A stretch of DNA of 64,000 nucleotides, taken from assembly GCA_947499715.1 (NCBI GenBank), contig CANMPL010000006.1:186001-250000 (forward strand), in the 5' to 3' direction. The DNA comes from an uncultured Paracoccaceae bacterium. GTDB taxonomy: Bacteria; Pseudomonadota; Alphaproteobacteria; Rhodobacterales; Rhodobacteraceae. Below, piece by piece: positions 15,534 through 24,106 of this stretch. The position numbers and the translations under genes are program-made. The notes beneath the pieces were generated by a model. The model did no database searches, was not told the origin of the DNA, and was given only the letters and a program-made list of their open reading frames with translations. Numbering within the stretch: the stretch's first letter is position 1; every line of letters starts with the position of its first letter.

Positions 15534-16505
15534 CTATTCCATCAGGCCAAGCTCTTTGTAGGCGCGCTCTGCACCGGGGTGCAGTGGCGCAGATAGGCCG
15601 TCGCTGATCATCTGGGCCGCATCAAGGTTGGCGAATGCTGGGTGCAGACCCCGGAAATCATCCAGGTTGGCCAGCACGGCCTTTGCGACAACATAGGCCG
15701 TTTCCTCTGGCACATCAGCCGATGTCACAAAGGTCGCGCCCACACCAAAGGTGGTGGTGTCAGTATCCGTGCCCGCATACATGCCAGCCGGAATTGTCGC
15801 CACGCGGTAGTATGGGTTGTCCGCAACCAGCGCATCAATTGGCGCGCCGGTGACAGACACCAGCTTCACGTCACAGGTGCTGGACGCTTCTTTGATCGCA
15901 GCAGCAGGGTGACCGATTGTGTAGATCATCGCGTCGATATTATCGTCGCAGATCTGCTTGGCCATCTCAGAGCCTTTGTACTCGGTCGCGAGCGCAAAGC
16001 TGTCCATGTCCATGCCAAAGGCGTCCATGACGACTTCCATCGTCGCACGCTGACCAGAGCCGGGATTGCCGACGTTCACACGCTTGCCTGCCAGTTCTTC
16101 GAACGAAGAGATTCCGCTGTCTGCCCGCACGATAAGCGTGAAGGGTTCTGGGTGGACAGAGAACATTGCCCGCACTTCTGGGAACGGGTTTTCCTCGAAC
16201 TTGGATGTGCCGTTATAGGCGTGATACTGCCAGTCGGACTGCGCTACACCAAACTCAAGCTCACCAGCTTTGATGGTGTTGATGTTGTACACCGATCCAC
16301 CAGTTGATTCCACCGCGCACCGGATGCCATGCTCTTTGCGATCGCGGTTCACCAGACGGCAAATCGCGCCCCCGGTTGGGTAGTACACGCCGGTGACGCC
16401 ACCTGTACCGATTGAGATGAACTGCTGGTCCTGTGCAGTTGCAGCGCCGGCAAATGCGATGCTGGCCGCAGCAATAATGCTGCTGATTTTAAGGTTTCCC
16501 ATCAT
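15534..16505 (-). CDS. TAXI family TRAP solute-binding protein
   Basis: The 323-residue protein has a Sec signal peptide (MMGNLKISSIIAAASIAFAGAATA, probable cleavage after ATA) and is periplasmic. The TAXI hallmark TGGVTGVYYPTGGAICR follows at about 34-50, and the family segment NVGNPGSGQRATME lies near 150. It delivers substrate to the fused permease encoded next. Substrate is unknown; characterised TAXI proteins bind glutamate or other dicarboxylates. It is divergent from a class III aminotransferase gene, which would fit an amino-acid or oxo-acid substrate, but that is inference. Confidence 0.9.
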   Translation of the reverse strand: MMGNLKISSIIAAASIAFAGAATAQDQQFISIGTGGVTGVYYPTGGAICRLVNRDRKEHGIRCAVESTGGSVYNINTIKAGELEFGVAQSDWQYHAYNGTSKFEENPFPEVRAMFSVHPEPFTLIVRADSGISSFEELAGKRVNVGNPGSGQRATMEVVMDAFGMDMDSFALATEYKGSEMAKQICDDNIDAMIYTIGHPAAAIKEASSTCDVKLVSVTGAPIDALVADNPYYRVATIPAGMYAGTDTDTTTFGVGATFVTSADVPEETAYVVAKAVLANLDDFRGLHPAFANLDAAQMISDGLSAPLHPGAERAYKELGLME

Positions 16506-16673
16506 AACTTTTCTCCCATTAGTTGTTGCGCGCCGCTTGATGTTATCTGCGGATTTGCGACGTTGTTTGTCAGACTACCCGGATTCTTTTTTCATTGTCG
16601 AGGGTTGCTGGTCCAACGCTCCGGGTCAATGTCTGCTCAAACCTGCGCGCAAGCACCGTGTTCTACATTGGGT

Positions 16674-16689
16674 CTCTTCTTAAGAAGAG
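16674..16689. promoter_or_regulatory. 16-bp perfect palindrome upstream of the aminotransferase
   Basis: CTCTTCTTAAGAAGAG is its own reverse complement. It lies 91 bases upstream of the aminotransferase start and about 170 bases upstream of the divergent TAXI binding-protein gene. It is a likely dimeric regulator site. Confidence 0.45.
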
Positions 16690-16704
16690 CTGCGGGATAT
16701 CAGC

Positions 16705-16718
16705 GCAAAACGTTTTGC
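16705..16718. promoter_or_regulatory. 14-bp palindrome with LacI-family-like CG centre
   Basis: GCAAAACGTTTTGC is a perfect palindrome with a central CG, the arrangement typical of LacI/PurR-family operators. It lies 62 bases upstream of the aminotransferase start codon and 15 bases beyond the other palindrome. No LacI-family gene is in the window. Confidence 0.45.
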
Positions 16719-16780
16719 CTTGATCACGCGCCACCTTGCCATCAGGGTCATCACTAGAAATGATGCGAAAGGGTCATGTC

Positions 16781-18106
16781 ATGTCTCATGTCTTTCCCAG
16801 ACAGAATACCGCGCCACCGGTGAAGGCCGTGTCGGCACAGGGCTGCTATATCACCGACGAAAACGGCAAACAGTATCTGGACGGCTCTGGTGGCGCTGCT
16901 GTGTCGTGCCTTGGCCACGGCGATCCGGAAATCATTGCCGCTATTGCGGATCAAACAAAGAAACTGGCTTTTGCGCATACTGGGTTCTTCACCAGCGATC
17001 CGGCAGAGGAATTGGCTGAGCTATTGATCAGTCACGCACCGCGCGGTCTTGACCGGGTCTATTTTGTATCTGGTGGATCAGAAGCGATCGAAGCCGCCTT
17101 GAAGCTTGCGCGACAGTTTCACGTCGAAAACGGAGAGCCGCAGCGCCGCCATATCATTGCGCGTAGGCAAAGCTATCACGGCAACACGCTTGGCGCATTG
17201 GCAACCGGTGGCAATCAATTGAGGCGCGCGCAATTCGAACCAATCCTCACGGATGTGACACATATTGCGCCCTGCTACGCCTACATCGATCAAAGGAATG
17301 ATGAGACCGCCCTTGATTACGGCCAACGCACTGCGCAGGAGCTTGAAGACGAGATCCTGCGCCTAGGGCCTGATGAGGTCATGGCATTTGTTGCCGAACC
17401 TGTCGTTGGTGCGACGCTTGGTGCGGTTCCGGCGGTCGAAGGCTATTTCAGGCGGATCCGTGAGATTTGCGATACCTATGGCGTCTTGTTGATCCTGGAC
17501 GAGGTCATGTGCGGTATGGGCCGGACCGGGCATCTTTTTGCCTGTGATGCCGATGGTGTATCCCCCGATATTCTTTGTATTGCCAAAGGCTTAGGTGCCG
17601 GGTACCAGCCGATTGGTGCGATGCTGTGTTCGCAAGAAATCTATGATGTGATCGGTGCGGGTTCGGGTGCTTTCCAACATGGTCATACCTACATCGGCCA
17701 CCCGGTCGCATGTGCCGCAGGCGTTGCGGTCGTAAACGCTATTCTTGATCGTAAGCTGATTGATGCTGTGAATGTGCGTTCCGCTCAGCTTTTTTCATCC
17801 CTCAATCAGGCGTTTGGACAGAACCCAAACGTCGGTGATATCAGGGGGCGGGGATTGTTCGTCGGGATTGAAATCGTCAATGATCGCGATTCAAAAACCC
17901 CGTTTGATCCGTCACTGAAAATCGCGGCATGCCTCAAGAAGGCGGCATTTGAGGCCGGTTTGATTTGCTATCCGATGAGCGGGACACGTGATGGTCGAAA
18001 CGGAGATCATGTGTTGCTGGCCCCCCCGTTCATTTATTCCCAAGATCATGTTGCAGAGCTGATCGAGAAGCTCGAGTCGGCATTTGCGGCGGTCTTACCG
18101 CGTTAG
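16781..18106 (+). CDS. Class III (omega) aminotransferase
   Basis: The 441-residue PLP enzyme belongs to the class III group (beta-alanine, GABA, taurine and related transaminases). FVSGGSEAIEAALKLAR binds the cofactor phosphate region, LLILDEVMCGMGRTG carries the pyridine-contacting Asp240, and Lys269 in CIAKGLGAGYQPIGAM forms the Schiff base. Several upstream in-frame ATGs exist; I chose 16781 because AAAGGG lies 7 bases before it. The divergent TAXI-TRAP operon shares its upstream region, where two palindromes sit. The amino donor cannot be assigned by eye. Confidence 0.88.
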   Translation: MSHVFPRQNTAPPVKAVSAQGCYITDENGKQYLDGSGGAAVSCLGHGDPEIIAAIADQTKKLAFAHTGFFTSDPAEELAELLISHAPRGLDRVYFVSGGSEAIEAALKLARQFHVENGEPQRRHIIARRQSYHGNTLGALATGGNQLRRAQFEPILTDVTHIAPCYAYIDQRNDETALDYGQRTAQELEDEILRLGPDEVMAFVAEPVVGATLGAVPAVEGYFRRIREICDTYGVLLILDEVMCGMGRTGHLFACDADGVSPDILCIAKGLGAGYQPIGAMLCSQEIYDVIGAGSGAFQHGHTYIGHPVACAAGVAVVNAILDRKLIDAVNVRSAQLFSSLNQAFGQNPNVGDIRGRGLFVGIEIVNDRDSKTPFDPSLKIAACLKKAAFEAGLICYPMSGTRDGRNGDHVLLAPPFIYSQDHVAELIEKLESAFAAVLPR

Positions 18107-18336
18107 GAGTGGCGCCAAGCATTTTGACACGTGGATCGTTAAATGGCCAATCGCACCTGTGCACCGGTTGAGATGAAACCGACCTGATTGTGCCCTGAGA
18201 TAGTTTGGTTAGGGTGTTTGCTGTTCACTGCAATATTTTTTCAATGGCCTAGCGCGGTTTGGGGCCATGAAGGAAAGTGAAAACACAGCGATTGCGGATC
18301 AGATTTTCGCGGCGCCTCATCTAGAAGGAAACACGA
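18107..18336. other. Gene-free stretch before the FAH-family gene
   Basis: The 230 bases contain no convincing gene. An AT-rich run (CAATATTTTTTCAATGG, around 18231-18247) could belong to a promoter for the two downstream genes. GAAGGAAACACGA just before 18337 is the ribosome-binding site. Confidence 0.35.
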
Positions 18337-19179
18337 ATGAAACTCTTGCGATACGGTCCGATTGGTGCTGAAAAACCTGGAATCTTGCGTGAAGACGGCC
18401 AAATCGCAGATTTGTCTGCCCACATCGCCGATTTTCATGGGGCGACTTTGGGTCCAGATGCCCTGTCAGAGATCGCCGCAATTAACTTGGATCGTCTTCC
18501 AATCGTGGACTCGAACGTGCGTCTTGGCGCCTGTGTCGGCGACATCGGTAAGGTCATTTGCATTGGCTTGAATTTCTCTGATCACGCTGCCGAAAGTGGG
18601 ATGGAAGTGCCACCGGAGCCGGTGATCTTTGCAAAAGCGACAAGCGCGGTCTGCGGGCCCAATGATGCGATTGAAATTCCACGTGGTTCGACCGCAACCG
18701 ATTGGGAAGTTGAGCTCGCCGTGGTGATCGGCAGGCATGCGAAATACGTCAGCGAAGCGGAGGCCTTGGAATATGTCGCAGGCTACGCCGTCATGAACGA
18801 CGTCAGCGAACGGGACTTTCAGCTCCATCGATCCGGACAATGGACCAAGGGCAAAAGCTGCGACACCTTTGGCCCGCTTGGTCCATGGCTTGTGACCGCC
18901 GACGAAGTAACTGATCCGCAAGACCTGTCGATGACCCTTTCGGTGAATGGGCACCAGTATCAGAATGGGTCGACCGCAACGATGGTCTACAAAGTCCCAT
19001 TTCTAATCTCATACCTCAGCCAATTCATGTCATTGCATCCTGGCGATGTCATCTCGACCGGGACCCCACCTGGGGTTGGGCAAGGGCAAGACCCCAAAGT
19101 ATTCCTCAAGCCTGGAGACGTCGTCGAACTTGAGGTCGCGGGACTTGGGCGTCAAAAGCAAAACGTCAAGGCCGGATGA
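18337..19179 (+). CDS. Fumarylacetoacetate hydrolase family, probable 2,4-diketo-3-deoxy-L-fuconate/rhamnonate hydrolase
   Basis: The 280-residue protein has the FAH fold. CIGLNFSDHAAESG opens the catalytic domain; Glu124 and Glu126 (DWEVELAVVIG) and Asp155 (AVMNDVSERDFQ) are the expected metal ligands. The stretch RSGQWTKGKSCDTFGPLGPW is typical of the subgroup often annotated ureidoglycolate lyase. That subgroup includes hydrolases splitting 2,4-diketo-3-deoxy-L-fuconate or -rhamnonate to pyruvate and L-lactate. The overlapping SDR gene, which resembles the preceding pathway enzyme, supports this role. Ureidoglycolate lyase or another acylpyruvase remain possible. Confidence 0.8.
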   Translation: MKLLRYGPIGAEKPGILREDGQIADLSAHIADFHGATLGPDALSEIAAINLDRLPIVDSNVRLGACVGDIGKVICIGLNFSDHAAESGMEVPPEPVIFAKATSAVCGPNDAIEIPRGSTATDWEVELAVVIGRHAKYVSEAEALEYVAGYAVMNDVSERDFQLHRSGQWTKGKSCDTFGPLGPWLVTADEVTDPQDLSMTLSVNGHQYQNGSTATMVYKVPFLISYLSQFMSLHPGDVISTGTPPGVGQGQDPKVFLKPGDVVELEVAGLGRQKQNVKAG

Positions 19180-19937
19180 TGGGGCGCTTGGAGGGCAATG
19201 TTGCCGTTGTCACGGCTGCGGGGCAGGGGATTGGCAAGGCAATTGCCGATCGGTTTGCTGCCGAAGGTGCAGTGGTCCACGCCAGCGATATCAACGGGGA
19301 ATTATTGACAAATCCCGGTTTCGCAAGTCGGCAGGTGCTGGATGTCACCGACGGTGAGGCCATCGCAGAATATGCGGAGACCGTGGGCCCAATTAACACA
19401 TTGTGCAATGTTGCGGGCTTTGTGCATCACGGCACAGTATTGCAGGCATCTGATGACGACTGGGACTTTTCTTTTGATCTGAACGTAAAGTCCATGCACC
19501 GCATGATCCGGGCCTTTTTGCCGGGGATGCTGGTGAAGCGTTCTTCGAACGAACAACCGGGTGCCAGCATCATGAATATGTCGTCGGGCGCATCATCACT
19601 AAAGGGCGCCCCCAATCGTTACATCTACGGTGCGACCAAGGCGGCGGTCATCGGATTGACCAAGGCGATTGCCGCTGACTTTGCCTCTGACGGGCTGCGC
19701 TGCAACGCGATTTGCCCTGGAACCGTCGAAAGCCCGTCTTGGCGCGCGCGCGTCGACGCGCTGGGTGACCAAATGGGCAGTGTAGAAGCCGCACATGCTG
19801 ACTTCGTGGCGCGTCAGCCAATGGGGCGCGTGGCAAAAGCCAGCGAGATTGCCGGGTTGGCTGTTTATCTTGCGAGCGACGAATCCGCGTTTGTGACCGG
19901 TTCTTGCTACAAGATCGATGGCGGATGGACGTTGTGA
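19176..19937 (+). CDS. SDR oxidoreductase, probable 2-keto-3-deoxy-L-fuconate dehydrogenase
   Basis: The 253-residue classical SDR shows TAAGQGIG at 13-20 for NAD binding and the catalytic Ser136/Ser137, Tyr151 and Lys155 (YGATK). NVAGFVHHGTVLQ and KGAPNRYIYGATKAAVIGLTKA are shared with 2-keto-3-deoxy-L-fuconate dehydrogenases and with mammalian BDH2. It would oxidise C4 of a 2-keto-3-deoxy-6-deoxysugar acid to the 2,4-diketo acid used by the FAH-family enzyme. Its ATG overlaps that gene's stop (ATGA), so both are made together. Sugar dehydrogenase, lactonase and dehydratase genes of this route are not in the window. Confidence 0.82.
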   Translation: MMGRLEGNVAVVTAAGQGIGKAIADRFAAEGAVVHASDINGELLTNPGFASRQVLDVTDGEAIAEYAETVGPINTLCNVAGFVHHGTVLQASDDDWDFSFDLNVKSMHRMIRAFLPGMLVKRSSNEQPGASIMNMSSGASSLKGAPNRYIYGATKAAVIGLTKAIAADFASDGLRCNAICPGTVESPSWRARVDALGDQMGSVEAAHADFVARQPMGRVAKASEIAGLAVYLASDESAFVTGSCYKIDGGWTL

Positions 19938-20178
19938 TCAAAAGTTGGCTCACCTCATGCCGCCAAGCACCAACTAACCCAGTGCGGCGCGCAACGCAGC
20001 GCCAAGGACGAAATTCTGACCGAGCGCAGCGCAACCTGCTCCAAAACCTCTAGCAATCCCCAACCTCAAATCGCCGAACAACCACGTGCAGCCTTTGGCT
20101 CGAATTGTGCCGGCAAGCGTCTGAATTGACGGCACCTAAGCCGCGCGACCAGAGCTCGTCTGAAATAATGGAGAACGC

Positions 20179-20253
20179 TGGCTGGGGTGGTAGGATTCGA
20201 ACCTACGATACACGGTACCAAAAACCGATGCCTTACCGCTTGGCTACACCCCA
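20179..20253 (-). tRNA. tRNA-Gln (anticodon TTG)
   Basis: On the minus strand the acceptor stem TGGGGTG pairs with CACCCCA, followed by discriminator G and an encoded CCA (75 bases in all). The D-arm GCCAAGCGGTAAGGC, the anticodon loop TTTTGGT with anticodon TTG, and the T-arm GTAGGTTCGAATCCTAC are all intact. The first anticodon-stem pair (position 27-43) is a T-T mismatch. Confidence 0.95.
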
Positions 20254-20316
20254 TCAGCGTGGGGCTAGATACGCCAGAGGTTTGGCCGGTTCAAGCCCCT
20301 GAAACGCGAAAAAATG

Positions 20317-21624
20317 TTATTCTGATGTGCCGTCTGAATCCAACAGATCGTCGCGCTTGGTTTCGGCACGTTCCGCGTCGATCATCTTCTCAAGCGCCTC
20401 GTCATTGCTGGCTGCAACGTCACCCGTTTTTGCGCTGCGTTTTGGTGCGAGATCAGGCGCTTGAGCATCGGTTGCGGTGTCGGTTGTGCTGCCGACCATC
20501 TGGATCCGATAGGTCGTGTCTGGCACGTCGACGCCAGATGCTTCGATCGCGTCCTTCACTTGCCGCAGCGCTTCACCTTTGGCGCGCACCAAGGATGTTT
20601 CGGTTTGGTCAATCCAACCCGTCACGACCAGAAACACAGCACCGTCCCCAATCCGGTCGATCCACACAAGCGGGGCCGGTTCCTGCATGACAAACGGCAA
20701 TCCGATAACCGTCGCCTCGGCCAGATCGCGCACGACCGACAGGTCGGCATCGGAAGACACGCCGATTTCAAACCGCAAACGCCGTTCGGCATTGCGTGAA
20801 AAGTTCACGATGCGGCTCTTGAAGACAGTGCTGTTGGGGATCCGGATGTGATTGCCGTCGTAGCTCAGCAAGATAGTTGCGCGGCTTGTGAGCCGGATGA
20901 CCTTGCCCTCATCACCGTTAATTTCAATGGCGTCATTGGGCCGGAACGGTTGGCGGATCGACAGCATGATAGAGGCGATGAAGTTTTCAACCGTGTCTTT
21001 GACGGCAAAGCCGATCGCAAGCCCGACGATCCCTGCTGCGCCCAAAATCGGTGTTAGCAAGGCGGTCGCATTCATAATATCAAGTGCGACGACCAGCCCC
21101 AAAATCAATGCGGCAAGCCGGATCAGCTGGCGATAGATATCCGCTATGAAATCATTTGGTGCGAGCTTGCGAAACGGCAGCTTTTGGCGCGCAATCAAGA
21201 ACCCGATGACCACAACAACCGCGAATGCCGCAGTAGCAATCAACAGTAGCGGCAGCATCGTGACGGTCTGATCAAACCGGGCGCGAAATCGTTCCATCGC
21301 GGGGTTCAGGCGCGCTGCAACATCTGTCGTCTCGGTGACGGAATTGCGCACGGCAACAACACCTTCGATCCGGTTCACCAAAGGTTCCAATGCGTCAGCT
21401 TCGGCAAGTGATGTCGCCGTCCCACGCAATGTGACAACGCCTTCGTCGACCAAAACGGTCACGTCATCATAATTGCCCAACGCGTCCAGAATCTCTCTGA
21501 TCCGGACGGCCATGTCGGCATCTTGTTGATCGGTGTTGATGGCGGTGATCGTGCCTGTTGCCTCTTGCGCAATCGCAGGCACAGCAAGGGCAATTAGCAG
21601 GGCAATAAGGGCGATGATGCGCAT
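20317..21624 (-). CDS. Mechanosensitive ion channel (MscS family) with N-terminal periplasmic BON domain
   Basis: The 435-residue protein begins with a signal sequence (MRIIALIALLIALAVPAIAQ). A BON-like domain follows at about 35-100 (VRIREILDALGNYDDVTVLVDEGVVTLRGTA), then three membrane helices. The MscS pore helix and beta domain come next: GLAIGFAVKDTVENFIASIMLSIRQPFRPNDAI. The C-terminal 70 residues are acidic and low in complexity. It would gate under membrane tension in the inner membrane, with the BON domain in the periplasm contacting lipid or envelope polymers (inference). It stands between tRNA-Gln and kdsA on the minus strand. Confidence 0.88.
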   Translation of the reverse strand: MRIIALIALLIALAVPAIAQEATGTITAINTDQQDADMAVRIREILDALGNYDDVTVLVDEGVVTLRGTATSLAEADALEPLVNRIEGVVAVRNSVTETTDVAARLNPAMERFRARFDQTVTMLPLLLIATAAFAVVVVIGFLIARQKLPFRKLAPNDFIADIYRQLIRLAALILGLVVALDIMNATALLTPILGAAGIVGLAIGFAVKDTVENFIASIMLSIRQPFRPNDAIEINGDEGKVIRLTSRATILLSYDGNHIRIPNSTVFKSRIVNFSRNAERRLRFEIGVSSDADLSVVRDLAEATVIGLPFVMQEPAPLVWIDRIGDGAVFLVVTGWIDQTETSLVRAKGEALRQVKDAIEASGVDVPDTTYRIQMVGSTTDTATDAQAPDLAPKRSAKTGDVAASNDEALEKMIDAERAETKRDDLLDSDGTSE

Positions 21625-21683
21625 TCAAAACTCGGTCTATTTTGGCCGAGACTAGGGGGAACTGGCCCGCGGGGAAAGCCCTG

Positions 21684-22517
21684 TCAGATCCGCAGCGGGT
21701 CAGCCTTTGCCAAGGCGTCAAAATCCATCAGGCTGCGCACAAGGGCGCGCATTTGCGGCAGCGGGATCATGTTTGGCCCGTCAGAGGGGGCGTTGTCGGG
21801 GTCTTCATGCGTTTCAATAAAGACGGCTGCCACACCCAGTGATACCGCCGCCCGCGCCATGACGGGGGCAAATTCGCGCTGCCCACCCGAAGATCCGCCC
21901 TGGCCCCCCGGTTGCTGCACGGAATGGGTTGCATCCATGACGACAGGATAGCCGGTTTTGGCCATGATCGGCAGGCTGCGCATGTCGGCGACCAATGTGT
22001 TGTAGCCAAAGGATGCGCCGCGTTCGGTCAAGAGAATCCGCGTGTTACCAGTGCTTTCAATCTTGGATACGACGTTAGGCATATCCCAAGGTGCCAGAAA
22101 CTGACCTTTTTTGATGTTGATCACGGCCCCGGTTTCACCAGCCGCCAAAAGCAGATCGGTCTGGCGGCTTAGGAATGCCGGGATCTGCATGATGTCCACA
22201 ACCTCAGCCACTGTGGCGCATTGATCGGGGGCGTGAATGTCGGTCAGCGTCGGGCAACCGATCTGGTCTTTCACGGTCTGCATGACCTTCAGGCCTTCGT
22301 CCATGCCCAAGCCGCGCTTGCCACTCAGCGATGTGCGGTTGGCCTTGTCATAGCTGCCTTTGAACACGAACTGCGCGCCCGCATCGGCGCAGACCTGTGC
22401 CATCTCGGACGCGATCATCAGCGCGTGATCCGTGCTTTCAAGCTGACAGGGGCCGGCAATGACCAAAAGCGGGCGGTCGTTGCTGACCGTCAGCTGACCA
22501 ATATTGACGTCGATCAT
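21684..22517 (-). CDS. kdsA: 3-deoxy-8-phosphooctulonate (KDO-8-P) synthase
   Basis: The 277-residue enzyme condenses arabinose 5-phosphate with phosphoenolpyruvate to KDO-8-P for LPS and KDO-linked capsule. IAGPCQLES (17-25), FKGSYDKANRTS, TDIHAPDQ, RGASFGYNTLVADMR and MDATHSVQQPGG are the family motifs. Cysteine in the GPC motif, rather than the asparagine of the E. coli type, points to the metal-dependent class. It overlaps kpsE by 4 bases on the same strand, linking KDO supply to the capsule-export genes. A second kdsA elsewhere for housekeeping LPS is possible. Confidence 0.93.
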   Translation of the reverse strand: MIDVNIGQLTVSNDRPLLVIAGPCQLESTDHALMIASEMAQVCADAGAQFVFKGSYDKANRTSLSGKRGLGMDEGLKVMQTVKDQIGCPTLTDIHAPDQCATVAEVVDIMQIPAFLSRQTDLLLAAGETGAVINIKKGQFLAPWDMPNVVSKIESTGNTRILLTERGASFGYNTLVADMRSLPIMAKTGYPVVMDATHSVQQPGGQGGSSGGQREFAPVMARAAVSLGVAAVFIETHEDPDNAPSDGPNMIPLPQMRALVRSLMDFDALAKADPLRI

Positions 22518-24106
22518 GATGTAACTTGTTCCCGCAAAATGGATGAGGTGATGGAAAGCATCAGATAGGCCCCCGCAAAGATCAAGAAGGCAAGGATCGT
22601 GTTTTCCAAAGCGCGGGGGTAGGTCGCCTCGTCCGGGGCGACGGGTTCAACCCCAAGTGACAGGTATCGCACTTGCCGGTTCGCCTCGATCTGGGCGGCT
22701 TCCATCTGGGTGAGTGCGGCCTGCACCTGCAATGTCTGGAATTGGTAATTTTCCTCTGCAAGCCGCAGTTCGGTGTTGCGCACGGCAAGTGACGTGCCGC
22801 TGCCAGAGGTGGTCATCTGATTGCGTAGCTCGTCGATCAGGTTGCCGATATTGTCGATCTGGCCGCGCAGGGCGTCGACCTGTGCCTGATTTGGACGTGT
22901 GACGTTCAAGCGCTCTGACAACGATAGCTGCAACTGCTGACGCTGCTGTTCCAACGCAGAGATCTGTGCCGTCAACGCACCCGTCTCACCTGTGACATCA
23001 ATAACCGCGAATTCCTCTTGGATCCGCAGCAGTTCATTCAACGCAGCGGTCCGGCGATCTTCCGCGTTTTGGTAGTTTTCCCGTGCACCCGCCATTGCCG
23101 CGTCTCGGGGTCTTTGGGTCAGCTGGTCAACTTGTTCTTCCGCGTAGCCAATCAGCGCGTTTGAGAAGAGTTGGCTGGTTTGCGGATCAGAGGCGACAAC
23201 CTCCATCCGCAGAATGCCTTCGGTCGGGTCATAGCTGATGTTGACGCGGTCAGAGTAGACCTTGAACGCCGCCTCATTGGTCGCGTCAGCGTCCAGCCTC
23301 TGGATCGGGTCGATCTCTGGATCACTGAAGTGAGATTTGAAGCCGTGTTCTTCATCCAAACGGACCATGGCCGCGCGCGATTCAAGATAAGACTGCACCG
23401 CGATGCTGTCTTGTTGCGTCGCCATAGAGGTCCCTTGGAACAAACCACCAAGCCCGCCCGCTGCCTGACCTGAATCGGCCTGTTGGATCACAAACTCCGA
23501 ATTTGTGGCATACATCGGCGTTGCGATCAGCATGTAGTACCAGCCCACAAGGAAGGTCGGCAGCAGCACAAAAATCGAAAGCCGCATCCCCAAGAGTGCC
23601 AGTTTGCGGCGTCGACGCTTTGCAATGTCGCGCTGAATCGCAAGGATTTCCGCCGCGCGGTTGTCGGGTGGTGCGGCGCGTTCTGTCGAGGGCAGGTTGC
23701 TCGGCTTGTCCGGTACCGTTTGCGGCAATTGAACCCGTTCTTTGGAACTGACCTGCCCCTTGGCCGCGCCGGGCGCATCAGTGCCGCCCTTGGGGGCAAC
23801 CAGCTCCAGAATAGTGGACTGCTGGAATGGGTCGATGCCCTTGGCCCGCAATTGGCGCACGGCGTCAAAGTCTGACGTCGCCGCGATCCCGTTCTTTTGT
23901 GCGACCCGCCGCGCCATGCGCAGCTGCCGCCCGGTCAGACCCTCTTGCCGGATTTCATCAATCGACTGCGCCTTTTGTGCCGCCGGGGAAGGGCCGGCGT
24001 CTGCGGCCTTTTGCGGCTTGGGCGGCACGCCGCCTGTGGCCCCACCGTCAGAGGATGTCTCGCCCCGCCTGATGCGGAACTTCTTAGCCTTGGGTTTGGT
24101 AGTCAT
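22514..24106 (-). CDS. kpsE: Capsule polysaccharide export inner-membrane protein (KpsE/CtrB family) with long cytoplasmic N-terminus
   Basis: The 530-residue product has a polysaccharide co-polymerase architecture. One helix lies near 170-195 (MRLSIFVLLPTFLVGWYYMLI), then a large periplasmic part with long coiled coil (ALEQQRQQLQLSLSERLN) and a last helix near 500-520. Family marks are ATPMYATNSEFVIQQ and the C-terminal YPRALENTILAF. Compared with KpsE of about 380 residues it carries some 160 extra N-terminal residues, rich in Pro/Ala/Lys with a helical block (IDEIRQEGLTGRQLRMARRV). The start at 24106 (MTTKPKAKKF) leaves a 23-base overlap with kpsT. It bridges the ABC exporter to the outer-membrane channel. 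Confidence 0.85.
   Translation of the reverse strand: MTTKPKAKKFRIRRGETSSDGGATGGVPPKPQKAADAGPSPAAQKAQSIDEIRQEGLTGRQLRMARRVAQKNGIAATSDFDAVRQLRAKGIDPFQQSTILELVAPKGGTDAPGAAKGQVSSKERVQLPQTVPDKPSNLPSTERAAPPDNRAAEILAIQRDIAKRRRRKLALLGMRLSIFVLLPTFLVGWYYMLIATPMYATNSEFVIQQADSGQAAGGLGGLFQGTSMATQQDSIAVQSYLESRAAMVRLDEEHGFKSHFSDPEIDPIQRLDADATNEAAFKVYSDRVNISYDPTEGILRMEVVASDPQTSQLFSNALIGYAEEQVDQLTQRPRDAAMAGARENYQNAEDRRTAALNELLRIQEEFAVIDVTGETGALTAQISALEQQRQQLQLSLSERLNVTRPNQAQVDALRGQIDNIGNLIDELRNQMTTSGSGTSLAVRNTELRLAEENYQFQTLQVQAALTQMEAAQIEANRQVRYLSLGVEPVAPDEATYPRALENTILAFLIFAGAYLMLSITSSILREQVTS

Noticed and set aside
18267-18371. 34-codon frame (MKESENTAIADQIFAAPHLE...) ahead of and overlapping the FAH-family gene
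   Set aside because: It overlaps the first 35 bases of a well-supported gene, has no clear ribosome-binding site and no recognisable leader composition.
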